A stretch of 64,000 nt of DNA. Origin: CALKZN01 sp964633815 (GTDB lineage: Bacteria > Pseudomonadota > Gammaproteobacteria > Arenicellales > Arenicellaceae). Both the position numbers and the translations under genes were made by a program. The stretch is taken from positions 10,143 through 74,142 of the forward strand of contig CAZWHW010000008.1 in NCBI GenBank assembly GCA_964633815.1, given 5' to 3'. The notes beneath the pieces are model-generated. The model was not told where the DNA came from, did no database searches, and saw only the letters and a list, made by a program, of their open reading frames with translations. Shown in pieces: positions 19,482-29,690 of the stretch (its first letter is position 1; each line of letters begins with the position of its first letter).

Positions 19482-20963
19482 ATGAGCGTGAACAATCTAA
19501 ATGTAGTGATTATTGGCAATGGCATGGTTGGGCATCACTATGTGCAGACTCTGACTGATGCAAATATTCCAGCTAAAATCACCGTAATTGGTGGTGAACC
19601 AAGACCCGCTTATGACCGCGTGCATCTTTCAGAAGTATTTGATGGCAAAACACCATCTGAACTTGCCTTGACCAGCAAAGAACACTACGAACAATTAGGT
19701 GTGGTAGCTCACTTTGGTGATTTTGTAAAAAAAATTGATAGAGACAATAAACAAGTCATCACGGAAGATGGACAAAATTTTTCTTATGACAAACTTGTAT
19801 TAGCTACAGGTTCATACCCTTTTGTTCCACCTATCCCAGGCTATGACCAGCCGCATTGCCTGACTTATCGTACAATTGAAGACCTTGATGAAATCAAGGC
19901 TTCCGCTAAAGGAAAAAAAGTGGGAGTTGTAATTGGTGGCGGCTTGCTTGGTCTTGAATGTGCCAACGCACTAAAAAATCTTGGTCTCGAAGCTCACGTT
20001 GTAGAATTCGCCCCTGGCTTAATGGGCGTTCAGTTAGACGATGACGGCTCACACATGTTGCGCCGTAAGATAGAAGGCTTAGGTGTTCAAGTACACACAA
20101 GCAAAGCAACGGAAAAAATTGTTCAAGGCGAATCCTTACGTCTAAAAATGCAGTTTGCTGACGATACTGAACTTGAAACTGACATGATTGTTTTCTCAGC
20201 GGGAATCAGACCTTATGATCAATTGGGCAAAGAAGCTAACCTAAGCATGGGAGAACGAGGCGGCATCGAAATTAATTCCCAATGTCGCACCTCCGACCCA
20301 GATATTTTTGCAATTGGCGAATGTGCTGTGTTGAAAAATTTTATTTATGGCTTAGTAGCCCCAGGTTATCGCATGGCAGAAGCTGCAGTCTCGCAACTGC
20401 AATCTAATGATAAAGATAAAATATCATTTACTGGTGCAGACATGAGCACTAAACTAAAACTGCTTGGGGTTGATGTTGGCTCCATTGGCGACTCAAAAGG
20501 CCTGGCTGACGATTCTCGTTCTTTAGTTTTCAGCGACGAACGCGATGAAATTTATAAACGATTAAATGTCTCAATTGATGGAAAAAAAGTTCTAGGCGCA
20601 ACCTTAGTGGGTGATTGCAGTGAGTATGATGTGATCTTGCAATACTTTTTAAACGACATTGAACTGCCTGAAAACATAGAATCTATGCTTTTACCAGCTG
20701 CAGATGGGTCGACATTCGATTTACCGCCTGAGCTTTTGCCAGCAACAGCGACTATCTGTTCTTGTCATAATGTGACTAAAGGCGACATTGCTAATGCAAT
20801 TGAAGATGGCTGCACCAACCTGGCCGAGATAAAAAACAAAACTGCAGCTTCAACCGGATGTGGTGGATGCGCAGATTTATTAAACAACATCGTTAACCTA
20901 GAATTGACCTCATGCGGTTTTAAAGTAAATATAGAACAACCCGTGCATAGTGACCTTAGCTAG
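19482..20963 (+). CDS. nasC: NirB-derived NAD(P)H reductase subunit (NasC-like) for nitrate reductase
   Basis: A 493-residue protein that is collinear with NirB residues 1 to about 482 and very similar throughout; many blocks are identical, for example PAYDRVHLSEVFDGK and ALKNLGLEAHVVEFAPGLMG. It keeps the FAD and NAD sites and the BFD-like [2Fe-2S] cysteines (CSCHNVTKGD, then TGCGGC), then stops before the siroheme half. Klebsiella NasC has the same layout and passes electrons from NADH to NasA (known). Here nasA begins 20 bases downstream. The reading frame is intact and it ends in a normal stop, so I regard it as functional rather than a nirB pseudogene. The closeness to nirB suggests a recent tandem partial duplication or gene conversion. 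Confidence 0.85.
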   Translation: MSVNNLNVVIIGNGMVGHHYVQTLTDANIPAKITVIGGEPRPAYDRVHLSEVFDGKTPSELALTSKEHYEQLGVVAHFGDFVKKIDRDNKQVITEDGQNFSYDKLVLATGSYPFVPPIPGYDQPHCLTYRTIEDLDEIKASAKGKKVGVVIGGGLLGLECANALKNLGLEAHVVEFAPGLMGVQLDDDGSHMLRRKIEGLGVQVHTSKATEKIVQGESLRLKMQFADDTELETDMIVFSAGIRPYDQLGKEANLSMGERGGIEINSQCRTSDPDIFAIGECAVLKNFIYGLVAPGYRMAEAAVSQLQSNDKDKISFTGADMSTKLKLLGVDVGSIGDSKGLADDSRSLVFSDERDEIYKRLNVSIDGKKVLGATLVGDCSEYDVILQYFLNDIELPENIESMLLPAADGSTFDLPPELLPATATICSCHNVTKGDIANAIEDGCTNLAEIKNKTAASTGCGGCADLLNNIVNLELTSCGFKVNIEQPVHSDLS

Positions 20964-20983
20964 TAAAAAAATTTTAAATATTA

Positions 20984-23701
20984 ATGCCCAACCCTATGCA
21001 AACAGAACCTCAAATAACAAAAACCACCTGCCCCTATTGCGGTGTCGGTTGCGGTGTTGATGCAACACTCAAAACACAATCAACCATTGAAGTTAGTTCT
21101 GTTTCTGGCAGCAAAGACCATCCAGCTAACTTAGGAAGATTATGCGTTAAAGGCGATACACTTGATCTAACCGTTAATGGTCGAAACCGTCTGCTAGAAC
21201 CACAAAACAAATCTGGCCAAATTAGCTGGGATACAGCTACACACATTATTGCTGAAAAATTTCAATCAACTATTGCCGAACACGGTCCTGACAGTGTGGC
21301 TTTTTATCTTTCCGGACAGCTCTTAACAGAAGACTATTATGTCGCCAATAAATTAATGAAAGGATTTATTGGTAGTGCCAATGTCGACACCAATTCCCGA
21401 CTCTGTATGGCTTCGGCAGTCGTTGGTTACAAGCGCGCTTTCGGTGCTGATGCAGTGCCCTGCTCTTACGAAGATCTTGAATTAGCTGACTTAATCATTC
21501 TGATTGGCTCCAATGCCGCATGGACACATCCAGTGTTGTATCAACGCATGGTTGCCGCGAAGAAAAAACGACCAGAAATGAAAGTTGTACTGATCGATCC
21601 TCGTAAAACGGCTAGTGCCGACATTGCTGACTTACATCTACCTATTAAGCCTGCAGCCGATGGCTTTCTCTTTGCTGGCCTACTAAACTATTTGTGCACA
21701 AATGGTCATATTGACGAAACTTATATTCAAAAAAGTACGGATGGTTTTGCAGCTGTACAACAGGAAGTCGAAGAATTTACGTTAGAAAAAACAGCCCAAA
21801 TCACTGAACTGCAAATAGTTGACTTGCTGACATTATTTGACTGGTTTGCTAATACAGAAAAATCCATTAGTTTTTACTCACAAGGTATCAATCAATCCTC
21901 AACGGGCTCTGATAAATGCAATGCAATTATCAATTGCCATCTGGCTACTGGCAAAATAGGCAAGGAAGGTGCAGGACCTTTTTCGATAACTGGGCAACCC
22001 AATGCAATGGGCGGCCGTGAAGTTGGTGGGTTGGCTAACCAACTCGCTGCTCACATGGATTTCGAGCCAGAAGATATTGATCGCGTGCAACGGTTCTGGC
22101 AATCACCGACAATCGCCCATCAACCAGGCTTAAAAGCCGTCGATTTATTTGATGCCATTAGCGAAGGCAAAATCAAAGCATTATGGATCATGGCAACCAA
22201 TCCAGCCGTCAGCTTACCCAATAGCGACAAAGTTCGTGCCGCATTGGATAAATGCGATTTTGTGGCCGTTTCTGACTATGTAAAAAATGATACCTGCGAA
22301 TATGCTGACATAGTTTTACCTACAAGCAGTTGGGGCGAAAAAGAAGGCACGGTAACTAACTCTGAGCGCCGTATAAGCCGCCAACGCAACTTGCGCAAAC
22401 TACCAGGCCAAGCAAAGCATGATTGGTGGCAATTAACTCAGGTTGCACACAAAATGGGTTTTGCTGAACATTTTGACTATGCTTCACCTGCTGATATTTT
22501 TCGCGAACACGCTGCTTTGTCAGGTTTCGAACAAGACATCCGGCCGCGTGATTTCGACATTTCAGCATTCACTCACATTAGCGATATTGAATACGAAAAA
22601 TTCAAGCCGATACAGTGGCCTGTCAACAAAGAAAAACCTCAAGGCACCGAACGACTTTTTACTGATGGAAAGTTTTATACCAAAAATAAAAAAGCGCGTT
22701 TCATTTCTAATACTCCAGCCTTGCAAAAGCTTGAAATTAGTCGCGACACACCAATAATGCTAAACACTGGCCGTATTCGTGATCAATGGCATACTATGAC
22801 TCGCACAGGCACAGTCGCCAAGTTATTAAGTCATATCGACGCACCGTATATTGAAGTACACCCTGAAGACATCATTCGCTATCAGCTCGAAGAAGGTAAA
22901 CTAGCAAAACTCAGCAATCAGTATGGTGAATATATAGGTATCGTGCAATCGAGCTCAGCAATACTAGTTGGCAACATGTTCGCTCCAATTCACTGGACAG
23001 ATCAATTTGCAAAATCAGCTGTGGTCTCCGCCGTTATTTCACCAACAACTGACCCGTTTTCTGGCCAACCTGAATCCAAAGCAGTGCCTGTCAAAGCCAC
23101 ACCATTATCTGCCCAAGCTTGGTGTACTGTCGCTATCAGCCAAACACAAACAAAAGAATTCTCACGACATCTGACCGATATTATCAAAGCTGATAAACAT
23201 GAAGAACAGATCGTGTACTGGTGTAAAGCACCATTAGGAACTAACAGCACTGATGAGCATTATTTCTTAGCCATTAATGATGCCTTTGATGCTGATGCTT
23301 TATTTGCTGAAATAGGCTCTTTAAGGCCAGATTTACAACCAATTCGCTTTAGTAACGAGCTCAATCAAGATCAACGTCTCGCATTAATCAATGCAAGTCA
23401 TCCTGAGCTTATTTATTATACGCATAAAGAGGTCAAAAAATTACCCAGCAAAACCTGGTTAACAGAGCAACTTGAAACTGAAATTGAAGGTTCTGCGAAT
23501 TATCTCGTTATGGGCGAACAAGCGCCTGCTGAGAAAATGATTTGTACTTGTTTTCAAGTCAGTAAATCGTCAATCATCAGCTCGATTGAGGCTGGCAATG
23601 ATACGCCTGAAGCCTTAGGCAAAGCACTACAATGTGGCACAAATTGCGGCTCTTGCGTTCCTGAGCTGAAAGAATTAATCAACGAGAATAAAGCCAGCTA
23701 A
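20984..23701 (+). CDS. nasA: Assimilatory nitrate reductase catalytic subunit
   Basis: Reduces nitrate to nitrite in the cytoplasm at a Mo-bis-MGD centre. The 905 residues begin with a [4Fe-4S] motif (Cys16, Cys19, Cys23, Cys54) and continue through the molybdopterin oxidoreductase core (for example GQPNAMGGREVGGLANQLA) and a C-terminal dinucleotide-binding domain. A C-terminal BFD-like [2Fe-2S] module (CTCFQVSKSS, then CGTNCGSC) is the usual extra electron-entry site of NasA. An in-frame Met at residue 5 is an alternative start. No nitrate transporter is encoded in the window. Confidence 0.94.
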   Translation: MPNPMQTEPQITKTTCPYCGVGCGVDATLKTQSTIEVSSVSGSKDHPANLGRLCVKGDTLDLTVNGRNRLLEPQNKSGQISWDTATHIIAEKFQSTIAEHGPDSVAFYLSGQLLTEDYYVANKLMKGFIGSANVDTNSRLCMASAVVGYKRAFGADAVPCSYEDLELADLIILIGSNAAWTHPVLYQRMVAAKKKRPEMKVVLIDPRKTASADIADLHLPIKPAADGFLFAGLLNYLCTNGHIDETYIQKSTDGFAAVQQEVEEFTLEKTAQITELQIVDLLTLFDWFANTEKSISFYSQGINQSSTGSDKCNAIINCHLATGKIGKEGAGPFSITGQPNAMGGREVGGLANQLAAHMDFEPEDIDRVQRFWQSPTIAHQPGLKAVDLFDAISEGKIKALWIMATNPAVSLPNSDKVRAALDKCDFVAVSDYVKNDTCEYADIVLPTSSWGEKEGTVTNSERRISRQRNLRKLPGQAKHDWWQLTQVAHKMGFAEHFDYASPADIFREHAALSGFEQDIRPRDFDISAFTHISDIEYEKFKPIQWPVNKEKPQGTERLFTDGKFYTKNKKARFISNTPALQKLEISRDTPIMLNTGRIRDQWHTMTRTGTVAKLLSHIDAPYIEVHPEDIIRYQLEEGKLAKLSNQYGEYIGIVQSSSAILVGNMFAPIHWTDQFAKSAVVSAVISPTTDPFSGQPESKAVPVKATPLSAQAWCTVAISQTQTKEFSRHLTDIIKADKHEEQIVYWCKAPLGTNSTDEHYFLAINDAFDADALFAEIGSLRPDLQPIRFSNELNQDQRLALINASHPELIYYTHKEVKKLPSKTWLTEQLETEIEGSANYLVMGEQAPAEKMICTCFQVSKSSIISSIEAGNDTPEALGKALQCGTNCGSCVPELKELINENKAS

Positions 23702-23744
23702 ATCAAGTTCCAGTGACTTTTCATTCTAAAACGCTACTCTAACT

Positions 23745-23770
23745 CTAAACGCTAAACGCTAAACGCTAAA
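23745..23770. repeat. Short tandem heptamer, CTAAACG x3.7
   Basis: Three full CTAAACG units plus CTAAA lie between the nasA stop and the ispH stop. A related AAAACGCT occurs just before them (23727-23734). The repeat is outside any gene. Confidence 0.7.
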
Positions 23771-23843
23771 AAAATCTAGGCCATCTTCATACCCTCTATT
23801 AAGAATGGCAGATTGTCTTTCTACAAATTCAGTAAATAGCTAG

Positions 23844-24764
23844 TTATCTTAGCTCAATAGGCAAAGAAAAAGACACACTTTCCTGTGGGCCATTAGCTTC
23901 ATTAACTACCTGCCCGCCAAATGCTTTAACTTGATCAATCACTTGTTTTACTAAAATTTCTGGAGCTGAGGCACCGGCGGTGATTCCCACAGTTTCAACA
24001 CCTCCAAACCATTTTTCTTCGATTTGATCAGGAGCATCAACCAAATAACTTGGTACATCCTTTTGTTCTGACAATTCTCGTAGGCGGTTCGAATTAGAAC
24101 TATTCGGTGAACCCACCACAATGATCACATCAGCATCTCTAGATAACGCACGAACTGCGTCTTGACGATTTTGGGTGGCATAGCAGATATCATCTTTTCT
24201 TGGCCCTTGGATCAAAGGAAAACGCCGTTTTAAGGCATCGATAACCACTTTCGTGTCATCAACCGACAATGTCGTTTGTGTGACATAGGCTAAATTATTA
24301 ACATCTGCTACCGTTAATTTTTCAACATCCGCAACATCTTCAACTAAGTGCATCCCATCTGTAGCCTGTCCCATGGTGCCTTCCACTTCAGGATGTCCTT
24401 CATGACCGATTAATACAACTTCAATATCTTTATCGCGGTATTTCGCCACTTCAACATGCACTTTCGTCACTAAAGGACAAGTAGCATCAAATACTTGTAA
24501 TTCACGCAGTTTGCCTTCTTTTTGAACAGCTTGAGAAACGCCATGAGCACTAAAAATGACTGTCGCGCCATCAGGCACTTCATCCAATTCTTCAACAAAA
24601 ATTGCACCTTTGTTTTTTAAATCATCGACCACAAAACGGTTATGCACGACCTCATGTCGAACATAAATTGGTGCACCATGCTGCTTAATAGCACGTTCTA
24701 CAATTTCAATAGCCCGATCAACACCAGCACAAAAACCACGAGGATTGGCTAATAGAATATTCAT
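23844..24764 (-). CDS. ispH: 4-hydroxy-3-methylbut-2-enyl diphosphate reductase
   Basis: Last enzyme of the MEP pathway, making IPP and DMAPP. The 306 residues carry the [4Fe-4S] cysteines in GFCAGV (near residue 13), DATCPLVTKVH (near 96) and the third in the ICYATQN segment. Family motifs such as HEVVHNRFV, IGHEGHPEVEGT and VGSPNSSNSNRL are intact. It follows lspA by 13 bases in the order ribF-ileS-lspA-ispH, common in Gammaproteobacteria. Confidence 0.97.
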   Translation of the reverse strand: MNILLANPRGFCAGVDRAIEIVERAIKQHGAPIYVRHEVVHNRFVVDDLKNKGAIFVEELDEVPDGATVIFSAHGVSQAVQKEGKLRELQVFDATCPLVTKVHVEVAKYRDKDIEVVLIGHEGHPEVEGTMGQATDGMHLVEDVADVEKLTVADVNNLAYVTQTTLSVDDTKVVIDALKRRFPLIQGPRKDDICYATQNRQDAVRALSRDADVIIVVGSPNSSNSNRLRELSEQKDVPSYLVDAPDQIEEKWFGGVETVGITAGASAPEILVKQVIDQVKAFGGQVVNEANGPQESVSFSLPIELR

Positions 24765-24777
24765 TTCATAAACCTAT

Positions 24778-25287
24778 CTAGCGAATAATTTTCAAATTAA
24801 AAGCATCCATGATCATCAAAATAGCACCAACTGTGATCGCCATATCTGCCACATTAAAATAAGGAAAATGCCAGCTTTGATAGAACACATGAATAAAATC
24901 AACTACTTTCTCTATGCGAATTCTATCAATCAAATTGCCCAAAGCACCCGCAATCACTAAAGAATAAGCAACCACTAATTGTTTCTCAGAAACTTTTGCC
25001 TGACTGATTGCATAAGTCAAATAGACACTTACAACTATAGCAACACCCGAAAAGAAAAACTTTTGCCAACCACCTGCGTCAGCTAAAAAACTAAATGCTG
25101 CGCCTGTATTGTATGCTAATGCAAAATTTAAGACAGGCAAAACATCAATCACTGAACCATCCGACAAACGCGTTTCCGCCCAAAGTTTAGTGGCCTGATC
25201 AACAGAAATAATCAAAAATGACAGAAACAACCAAATTAATGGTTTTCGCATAGGTGCATCTTCGAAATTATCATTAGTTGCTAGCAT
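24778..25287 (-). CDS. lspA: Lipoprotein signal peptidase (signal peptidase II)
   Basis: An inner-membrane aspartyl protease that removes signal peptides from diacylglyceryl-modified prolipoproteins. It has 169 residues with four hydrophobic segments. The catalytic aspartates are in GALGNLIDRI and FNVADMAITVG. A Met at residue 13 (MRKPLIWLFL) gives a length closer to typical LspA and may be the true start. It lies 9 bases after ileS. Confidence 0.95.
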   Translation of the reverse strand: MLATNDNFEDAPMRKPLIWLFLSFLIISVDQATKLWAETRLSDGSVIDVLPVLNFALAYNTGAAFSFLADAGGWQKFFFSGVAIVVSVYLTYAISQAKVSEKQLVVAYSLVIAGALGNLIDRIRIEKVVDFIHVFYQSWHFPYFNVADMAITVGAILMIMDAFNLKIIR

Positions 25288-25296
25288 ATTCTAAGC

Positions 25297-28146
25297 CTAT
25301 GCAAATAAGCGCACTTCTCCGCCCGGTTGAGTCACATTAGTCACACACCGCCCACAGACTTCTTCGTGACCTTCAATTTGACCCACATCGTCAGAATGAT
25401 GCCAACACCTTGTACATTTTTCAGCTGTAGATGCTTCAACCTGAATAGCTAAACCCTGGAATTCTGGTGGCATATCGGCATCGGAATTAATACCTTCATC
25501 CAAGATTAAGGAAACTTTTGAAACGATAAAGACGAATTTGAGCTCTTCTGCAAATTTTTGCAATTTATCTAACCATGTTTGATTTACGGTAATCGTCAGT
25601 TCGGCGTCCAAAGATCCTCCTACATCACCAGTAACACGTAAAGCCTCTATACGTTTATTAATTTCATTGCGTAATAAAATCAATTCGGACCACTCGGCAT
25701 CAGCAGCGGGATTTTGCTCAGTCGGCAGTTTGTCATACCATTCAGACAAGAAAACCGACGACTGCTCTTTATCATCAAATGTTTGCCAAATTTCTTCAGC
25801 AGTAAAACTTAAAATCGGAGCAATCCAACGAACCATTGCCTGTAAAACATGATGCATGGCTGTTTGAGCTGACAAGCGAGCTCTCGATTCTTTTGGCGTG
25901 GTGTATAAGCGATCTTTTAGAACATCTAAATAAAAACCACCCATATCTACTGAGCAAAATTGATGCAAGCGCTGGTAGATCAAGTGAAATTGAAATGAAT
26001 CATAATGCGTTAGAATTTCGTCTTGAACTTGCTTAGTCAAACGCACCGCCCATTGATCTAATTCCAACAGCTCATCGTAATCTAATTGTTTAGCCACCTC
26101 GAAACCATCCAAGTTGCCCAATAAATAGCGGGCAGTGTTACGAATACGGCGGTATGAATCACTGGCACGGCGCAAAATCTCATCCGAAATTGTCATCTCT
26201 GAACTATAATCAGTAGACGCACACCACAGGCGCAAAGTGTCTGCCCCTAATTTGTTAAACACCTCTTGAGGTGATACGACATTGCCCATTGACTTAGACA
26301 TTTTTCGGCCATTCGCATCAACAGTGAAGCCATGAGTTAAAACATTTTTATACGGTGGCTCATCATTAATTGTCATAGACGTTTTTAAAGATGACTGAAA
26401 CCAACCGCGATGCTGGTCTGAGCCTTCAAGGTATAAGTCTGCAGGAAATTGTAATTCGTCTCGTCCACGCAATACTGAGTGATGCGTCACACCTGAATCA
26501 AACCAAACATCCAATGTATCAGTCACTTTGTCGTAATCTTGCGCTTCTTCGCCCAACAATTCCTCTGTGGTTAGATCAAACCAAGCATCAATACCTTCTT
26601 GTTCAATTTTTTGCGCAACAATTTCAACTAATTCTTCTGTGCGAGGGTGTAATTCTTGCGTTTGCTTATGCACCAGCAAAGTTATCGGCACTCCCCAAGT
26701 ACGCTGGCGAGAAACACACCAATCGGGACTGCCCGCCACCATGCCTTGAATGCGTTCTTCACCCCAATCAGGCATCCACTTCACACCTTCGATATTCGTT
26801 TTAATACGCTCACGAAGATCATTATGATTCAATGTGATAAACCACTGAGGTGTTGCTCGATGAATTAATGGTGTTTTAGTGCGCCAACAATGTGCATAGC
26901 TATGAACAATTTTTTCTTGACAATAAAGAGCAGCTTTTTCAGATAATAGTTCAATAATTTTTTCATCGACTTTGTAAACATGCTCTCCAGCAAATAATTC
27001 CACATCATCACGAAAAGTCCCATTACCTAATACATAGTTCAGCGTTTCAATTCCATACTGCTGTGCTACGACAAAATCTTCCATACCGTGATCAGGTGCA
27101 GTATGAACACAACCAGTACCTGCATCGGTTGTCACATGATCGCCTAATAAAACTGGGATTTGACGCGCATAAAATGGATGCTGCAAAATCAATTGCTCAA
27201 GCTTATCACCTCGCACCCGACCGACAATTTCATAATTAGAGCCTTCAGCGGAATTAGAGTCCTCAACGCTATGAAAACCACCGCGCTGCATCACTTGCTC
27301 GACTAAGACTTCCGCCATAAGTAATCGTTCTTCACCCACCTGAACAATCACATAATCTAAATCAGCACTCATACTAACCGCTTGACTAGAAGGTAAAGTC
27401 CAAGGAGTTGTTGTCCAAATCAAGACAGAAATTAAACCGTTGCCAGCCAGATCACCACAGCGCTTTCCTAAATCATCAGCATCAACTACTGGATAACGAA
27501 CATCAATTGAAAACGATGTTTTATCATGATATTCCACTTCAGCTTCCGCCAGAGCAGAACCACCGACCACACTCCAATACACAGGTTTATAACCGCGAAC
27601 CAGATAGCCATTTTTAGCAATTTCACCTAAGGCTCTGACGGTGTTTGCTTCAGTTTTAAAATCCATTGTGAGATAGGGTTTATCCCAGTCTCCAAACACA
27701 CCTAAACGAACAAAATCAGCCTTCTGACCGTCTACTTGTTTCGCAGCATAGTCACGGCATTTTTGACGAAACGTTTTAAAATCAATTTTTTGTCCTGCCT
27801 TGCCAAACTTCTTTTCAACATTATGCTCAATTGGCAAACCATGACAGTCCCAACCTGGCACATATGGCGCATCAAAGCCTGATAAGTTTTTTGACTTAAT
27901 AATAATATCTTTCAAGACTTTATTCACAGCATGCCCGATATGAATATTGCCATTGGCATATGGCGGGCCATCATGCAGGATAAACTTTGGTTTACCTTGG
28001 TTATATTCACCAATTGTTTGATAAATAGATAAGTCTTGCCACAACTTTAAAATAGTTGGCTCACGAGCAGGCAAATTTGCTTTCATTGGAAAGCTGGTTT
28101 TTGGCAAATTTATAGTTTGCTTATAATCAAAAGTAGTATCTGTCAT
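25297..28146 (-). CDS. ileS: Isoleucyl-tRNA synthetase
   Basis: Charges tRNA-Ile and edits misacylated valine. The 949 residues are full length for a bacterial class I IleRS. The HIGH motif (NIHIGHAVNKVL, about residue 68), the KMSKS motif (GRKMSKSMGNVV, about residue 617), the CP1 editing domain and the C-terminal zinc site (CTRCW, then CGRC) are all visible. The C-terminal zinc finger marks the bacterial type, which is usually mupirocin-sensitive. Confidence 0.97.
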   Translation of the reverse strand: MTDTTFDYKQTINLPKTSFPMKANLPAREPTILKLWQDLSIYQTIGEYNQGKPKFILHDGPPYANGNIHIGHAVNKVLKDIIIKSKNLSGFDAPYVPGWDCHGLPIEHNVEKKFGKAGQKIDFKTFRQKCRDYAAKQVDGQKADFVRLGVFGDWDKPYLTMDFKTEANTVRALGEIAKNGYLVRGYKPVYWSVVGGSALAEAEVEYHDKTSFSIDVRYPVVDADDLGKRCGDLAGNGLISVLIWTTTPWTLPSSQAVSMSADLDYVIVQVGEERLLMAEVLVEQVMQRGGFHSVEDSNSAEGSNYEIVGRVRGDKLEQLILQHPFYARQIPVLLGDHVTTDAGTGCVHTAPDHGMEDFVVAQQYGIETLNYVLGNGTFRDDVELFAGEHVYKVDEKIIELLSEKAALYCQEKIVHSYAHCWRTKTPLIHRATPQWFITLNHNDLRERIKTNIEGVKWMPDWGEERIQGMVAGSPDWCVSRQRTWGVPITLLVHKQTQELHPRTEELVEIVAQKIEQEGIDAWFDLTTEELLGEEAQDYDKVTDTLDVWFDSGVTHHSVLRGRDELQFPADLYLEGSDQHRGWFQSSLKTSMTINDEPPYKNVLTHGFTVDANGRKMSKSMGNVVSPQEVFNKLGADTLRLWCASTDYSSEMTISDEILRRASDSYRRIRNTARYLLGNLDGFEVAKQLDYDELLELDQWAVRLTKQVQDEILTHYDSFQFHLIYQRLHQFCSVDMGGFYLDVLKDRLYTTPKESRARLSAQTAMHHVLQAMVRWIAPILSFTAEEIWQTFDDKEQSSVFLSEWYDKLPTEQNPAADAEWSELILLRNEINKRIEALRVTGDVGGSLDAELTITVNQTWLDKLQKFAEELKFVFIVSKVSLILDEGINSDADMPPEFQGLAIQVEASTAEKCTRCWHHSDDVGQIEGHEEVCGRCVTNVTQPGGEVRLFA

Positions 28147-28199
28147 TGCTTGACGGTTTTATCTGTTTAATCTTTATCTATTTAGGTAGATTTATGTTT

Positions 28200-29225
28200 T
28201 TACGCCAGCTTCTGAAAAAACTGCTTCGCAGAAGCTACATCCGCACTGATTTGTGCTTTCAATTCATCCACACTAGCAAATTTATGTTCTTTGCGAATTG
28301 CATGCATGAAAAAAACCTCTACTTCGAGGCCATAAAGAGCGTAGCTTGCCTCAGACGATGTGCTTTGTCTAGCCTTGTCGAGCCTTTGTTTCACTCCATT
28401 TTTTTGGAAATCAAGTAAGTGTACTTCTAACGAATTTGTCACTCCATCAACAGTTGGTCTCACGCCAATATTCGCAACCCCATAAAAGTCTTCTTGCAGG
28501 CCTTGTATACGCGTTTTAACTGCATAAACTCCCATAAGCGGCAGTTTACTACTAGCCAAACCCGCCATATCAATATTCGCCGTTGGAAAACCAATGCTTG
28601 AACCCAATTGCTGACCTTTTAATACACAGCCTGAAATAGAGTACTCACGACCAAGTAATTGTTTGATTAAACTAAAGTCATGCGCTGCCAATGCCTCACG
28701 TACTCGCCCACTACTGACACGTTCTTTCTCTATTAAGAACGTATCCATTGCCTGCACCTGAAAACCATGTTCATGCCCAGAGCGCACTAACATCTCAAAA
28801 TCACCTTGGCGTTTATAACCAAAATAAAAATCATCACCAACTACCAAAAACTGTGTTCGTAACGTATCAACTAATAAGCTTTGCACAAAATCTGTAGCAG
28901 TTTGTGTTTCTAGGCGCTCATCAAAGTCTAAGCAAATCACATGATCAACACCGTAAGACTTTAACAAGCGGGTACGCTGATTAATCCCTGTCAGGCGCGC
29001 TGGCAGGTTTGCCAATGACGTTGGCGCATATTTTGCAGCAAAATATTCTTTGGCAAGCGGATTAAAAGTCACCACCACCATGGGCAGCGATAATTTATCT
29101 GCTTGCACTTTCAATTGCTTAATCACCGATTGATGGCCTAAATGTACGCCATCAAAATTACCAATTGACACCACTGCTGGAGCGGCGCCAATAGGCAGAT
29201 CTTGTATCTTACGGATAGGTGGCAT
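28200..29225 (-). CDS. ribF: Bifunctional riboflavin kinase / FAD synthetase
   Basis: Makes FMN and FAD. The N-terminal adenylyltransferase has SIGNFDGVHLGHQSVI near residues 21-36. The C-terminal flavokinase has GFPTANID and the following NIGVRPTV segment. The length is 341 residues, somewhat longer than the usual 305-315. The extra residues sit late in the flavokinase domain, where VHLLDF is followed by a charged insert before LYGLEVEVFF. The order ribF-ileS-lspA is the standard gammaproteobacterial one. Confidence 0.95.
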   Translation of the reverse strand: MPPIRKIQDLPIGAAPAVVSIGNFDGVHLGHQSVIKQLKVQADKLSLPMVVVTFNPLAKEYFAAKYAPTSLANLPARLTGINQRTRLLKSYGVDHVICLDFDERLETQTATDFVQSLLVDTLRTQFLVVGDDFYFGYKRQGDFEMLVRSGHEHGFQVQAMDTFLIEKERVSSGRVREALAAHDFSLIKQLLGREYSISGCVLKGQQLGSSIGFPTANIDMAGLASSKLPLMGVYAVKTRIQGLQEDFYGVANIGVRPTVDGVTNSLEVHLLDFQKNGVKQRLDKARQSTSSEASYALYGLEVEVFFMHAIRKEHKFASVDELKAQISADVASAKQFFQKLA

Positions 29226-29276
29226 TATATAAAGTTTAGCTAGTCAGTTCGACGTTAATTCAATAAGCGAATTCTA

Positions 29277-29672
29277 TCAATAAGCCCAATCAGGGTCATA
29301 ATATTCCAGATATTCTTTTAATTTAATTTTATCATCCCACGTCTTATCTTCTGGCAAAAAATGTGCAATCACCAATTCCGGAAATTGCCAACAAAGAAAA
29401 CCATTACCAACATTAAACTTAACCTGCCATAGACGATTTACACTAACACCAAGACCCTCCATTTTGAGTTTCCATTCGGTGATATTTTCTCGAAAAGCTT
29501 CTTGATAATGGCGACGACGAGGATCAGCCATTAATAATCGCTGCAAACGAAACTCAATTTGTTCATGCTTTGCGTACAAACGTTCTGTGATTTTCTGCAC
29601 AGTTGGCAAAACTGCTTGCGCTTCTTGCAAATCAAAAATTTGTGATCTACCAATTCTGGTTAATTCTTCCAT
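29277..29672 (-). CDS. DUF2203 family protein
   Basis: A 131-residue cytoplasmic protein resembling DUF2203: an N-terminal helix FDLQEAQAVLPTVQKITERL, then GVSVNRLWQVKFNVGNGFLCWQFPE and a short acidic tail. No function is established that I know of. It sits between ribF and murJ on the same strand, 18 bases after murJ, and may be part of that transcript. Confidence 0.7.
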   Translation of the reverse strand: MEELTRIGRSQIFDLQEAQAVLPTVQKITERLYAKHEQIEFRLQRLLMADPRRRHYQEAFRENITEWKLKMEGLGVSVNRLWQVKFNVGNGFLCWQFPELVIAHFLPEDKTWDDKIKLKEYLEYYDPDWAY

Positions 29673-29690
29673 TTTTGCAAATTGTAAGTA

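Noticed and set aside
19482..20963. Treating the short NirB copy as a truncated pseudogene
   Set aside because: The frame is intact, all FAD, NAD and [2Fe-2S] motifs remain, the end coincides with a domain boundary, and nasA follows immediately.
23745..23770. Heptamer repeat as a CRISPR or mobile-element remnant
   Set aside because: The units are contiguous without spacers, and no cas gene, transposase or terminal repeat is near.
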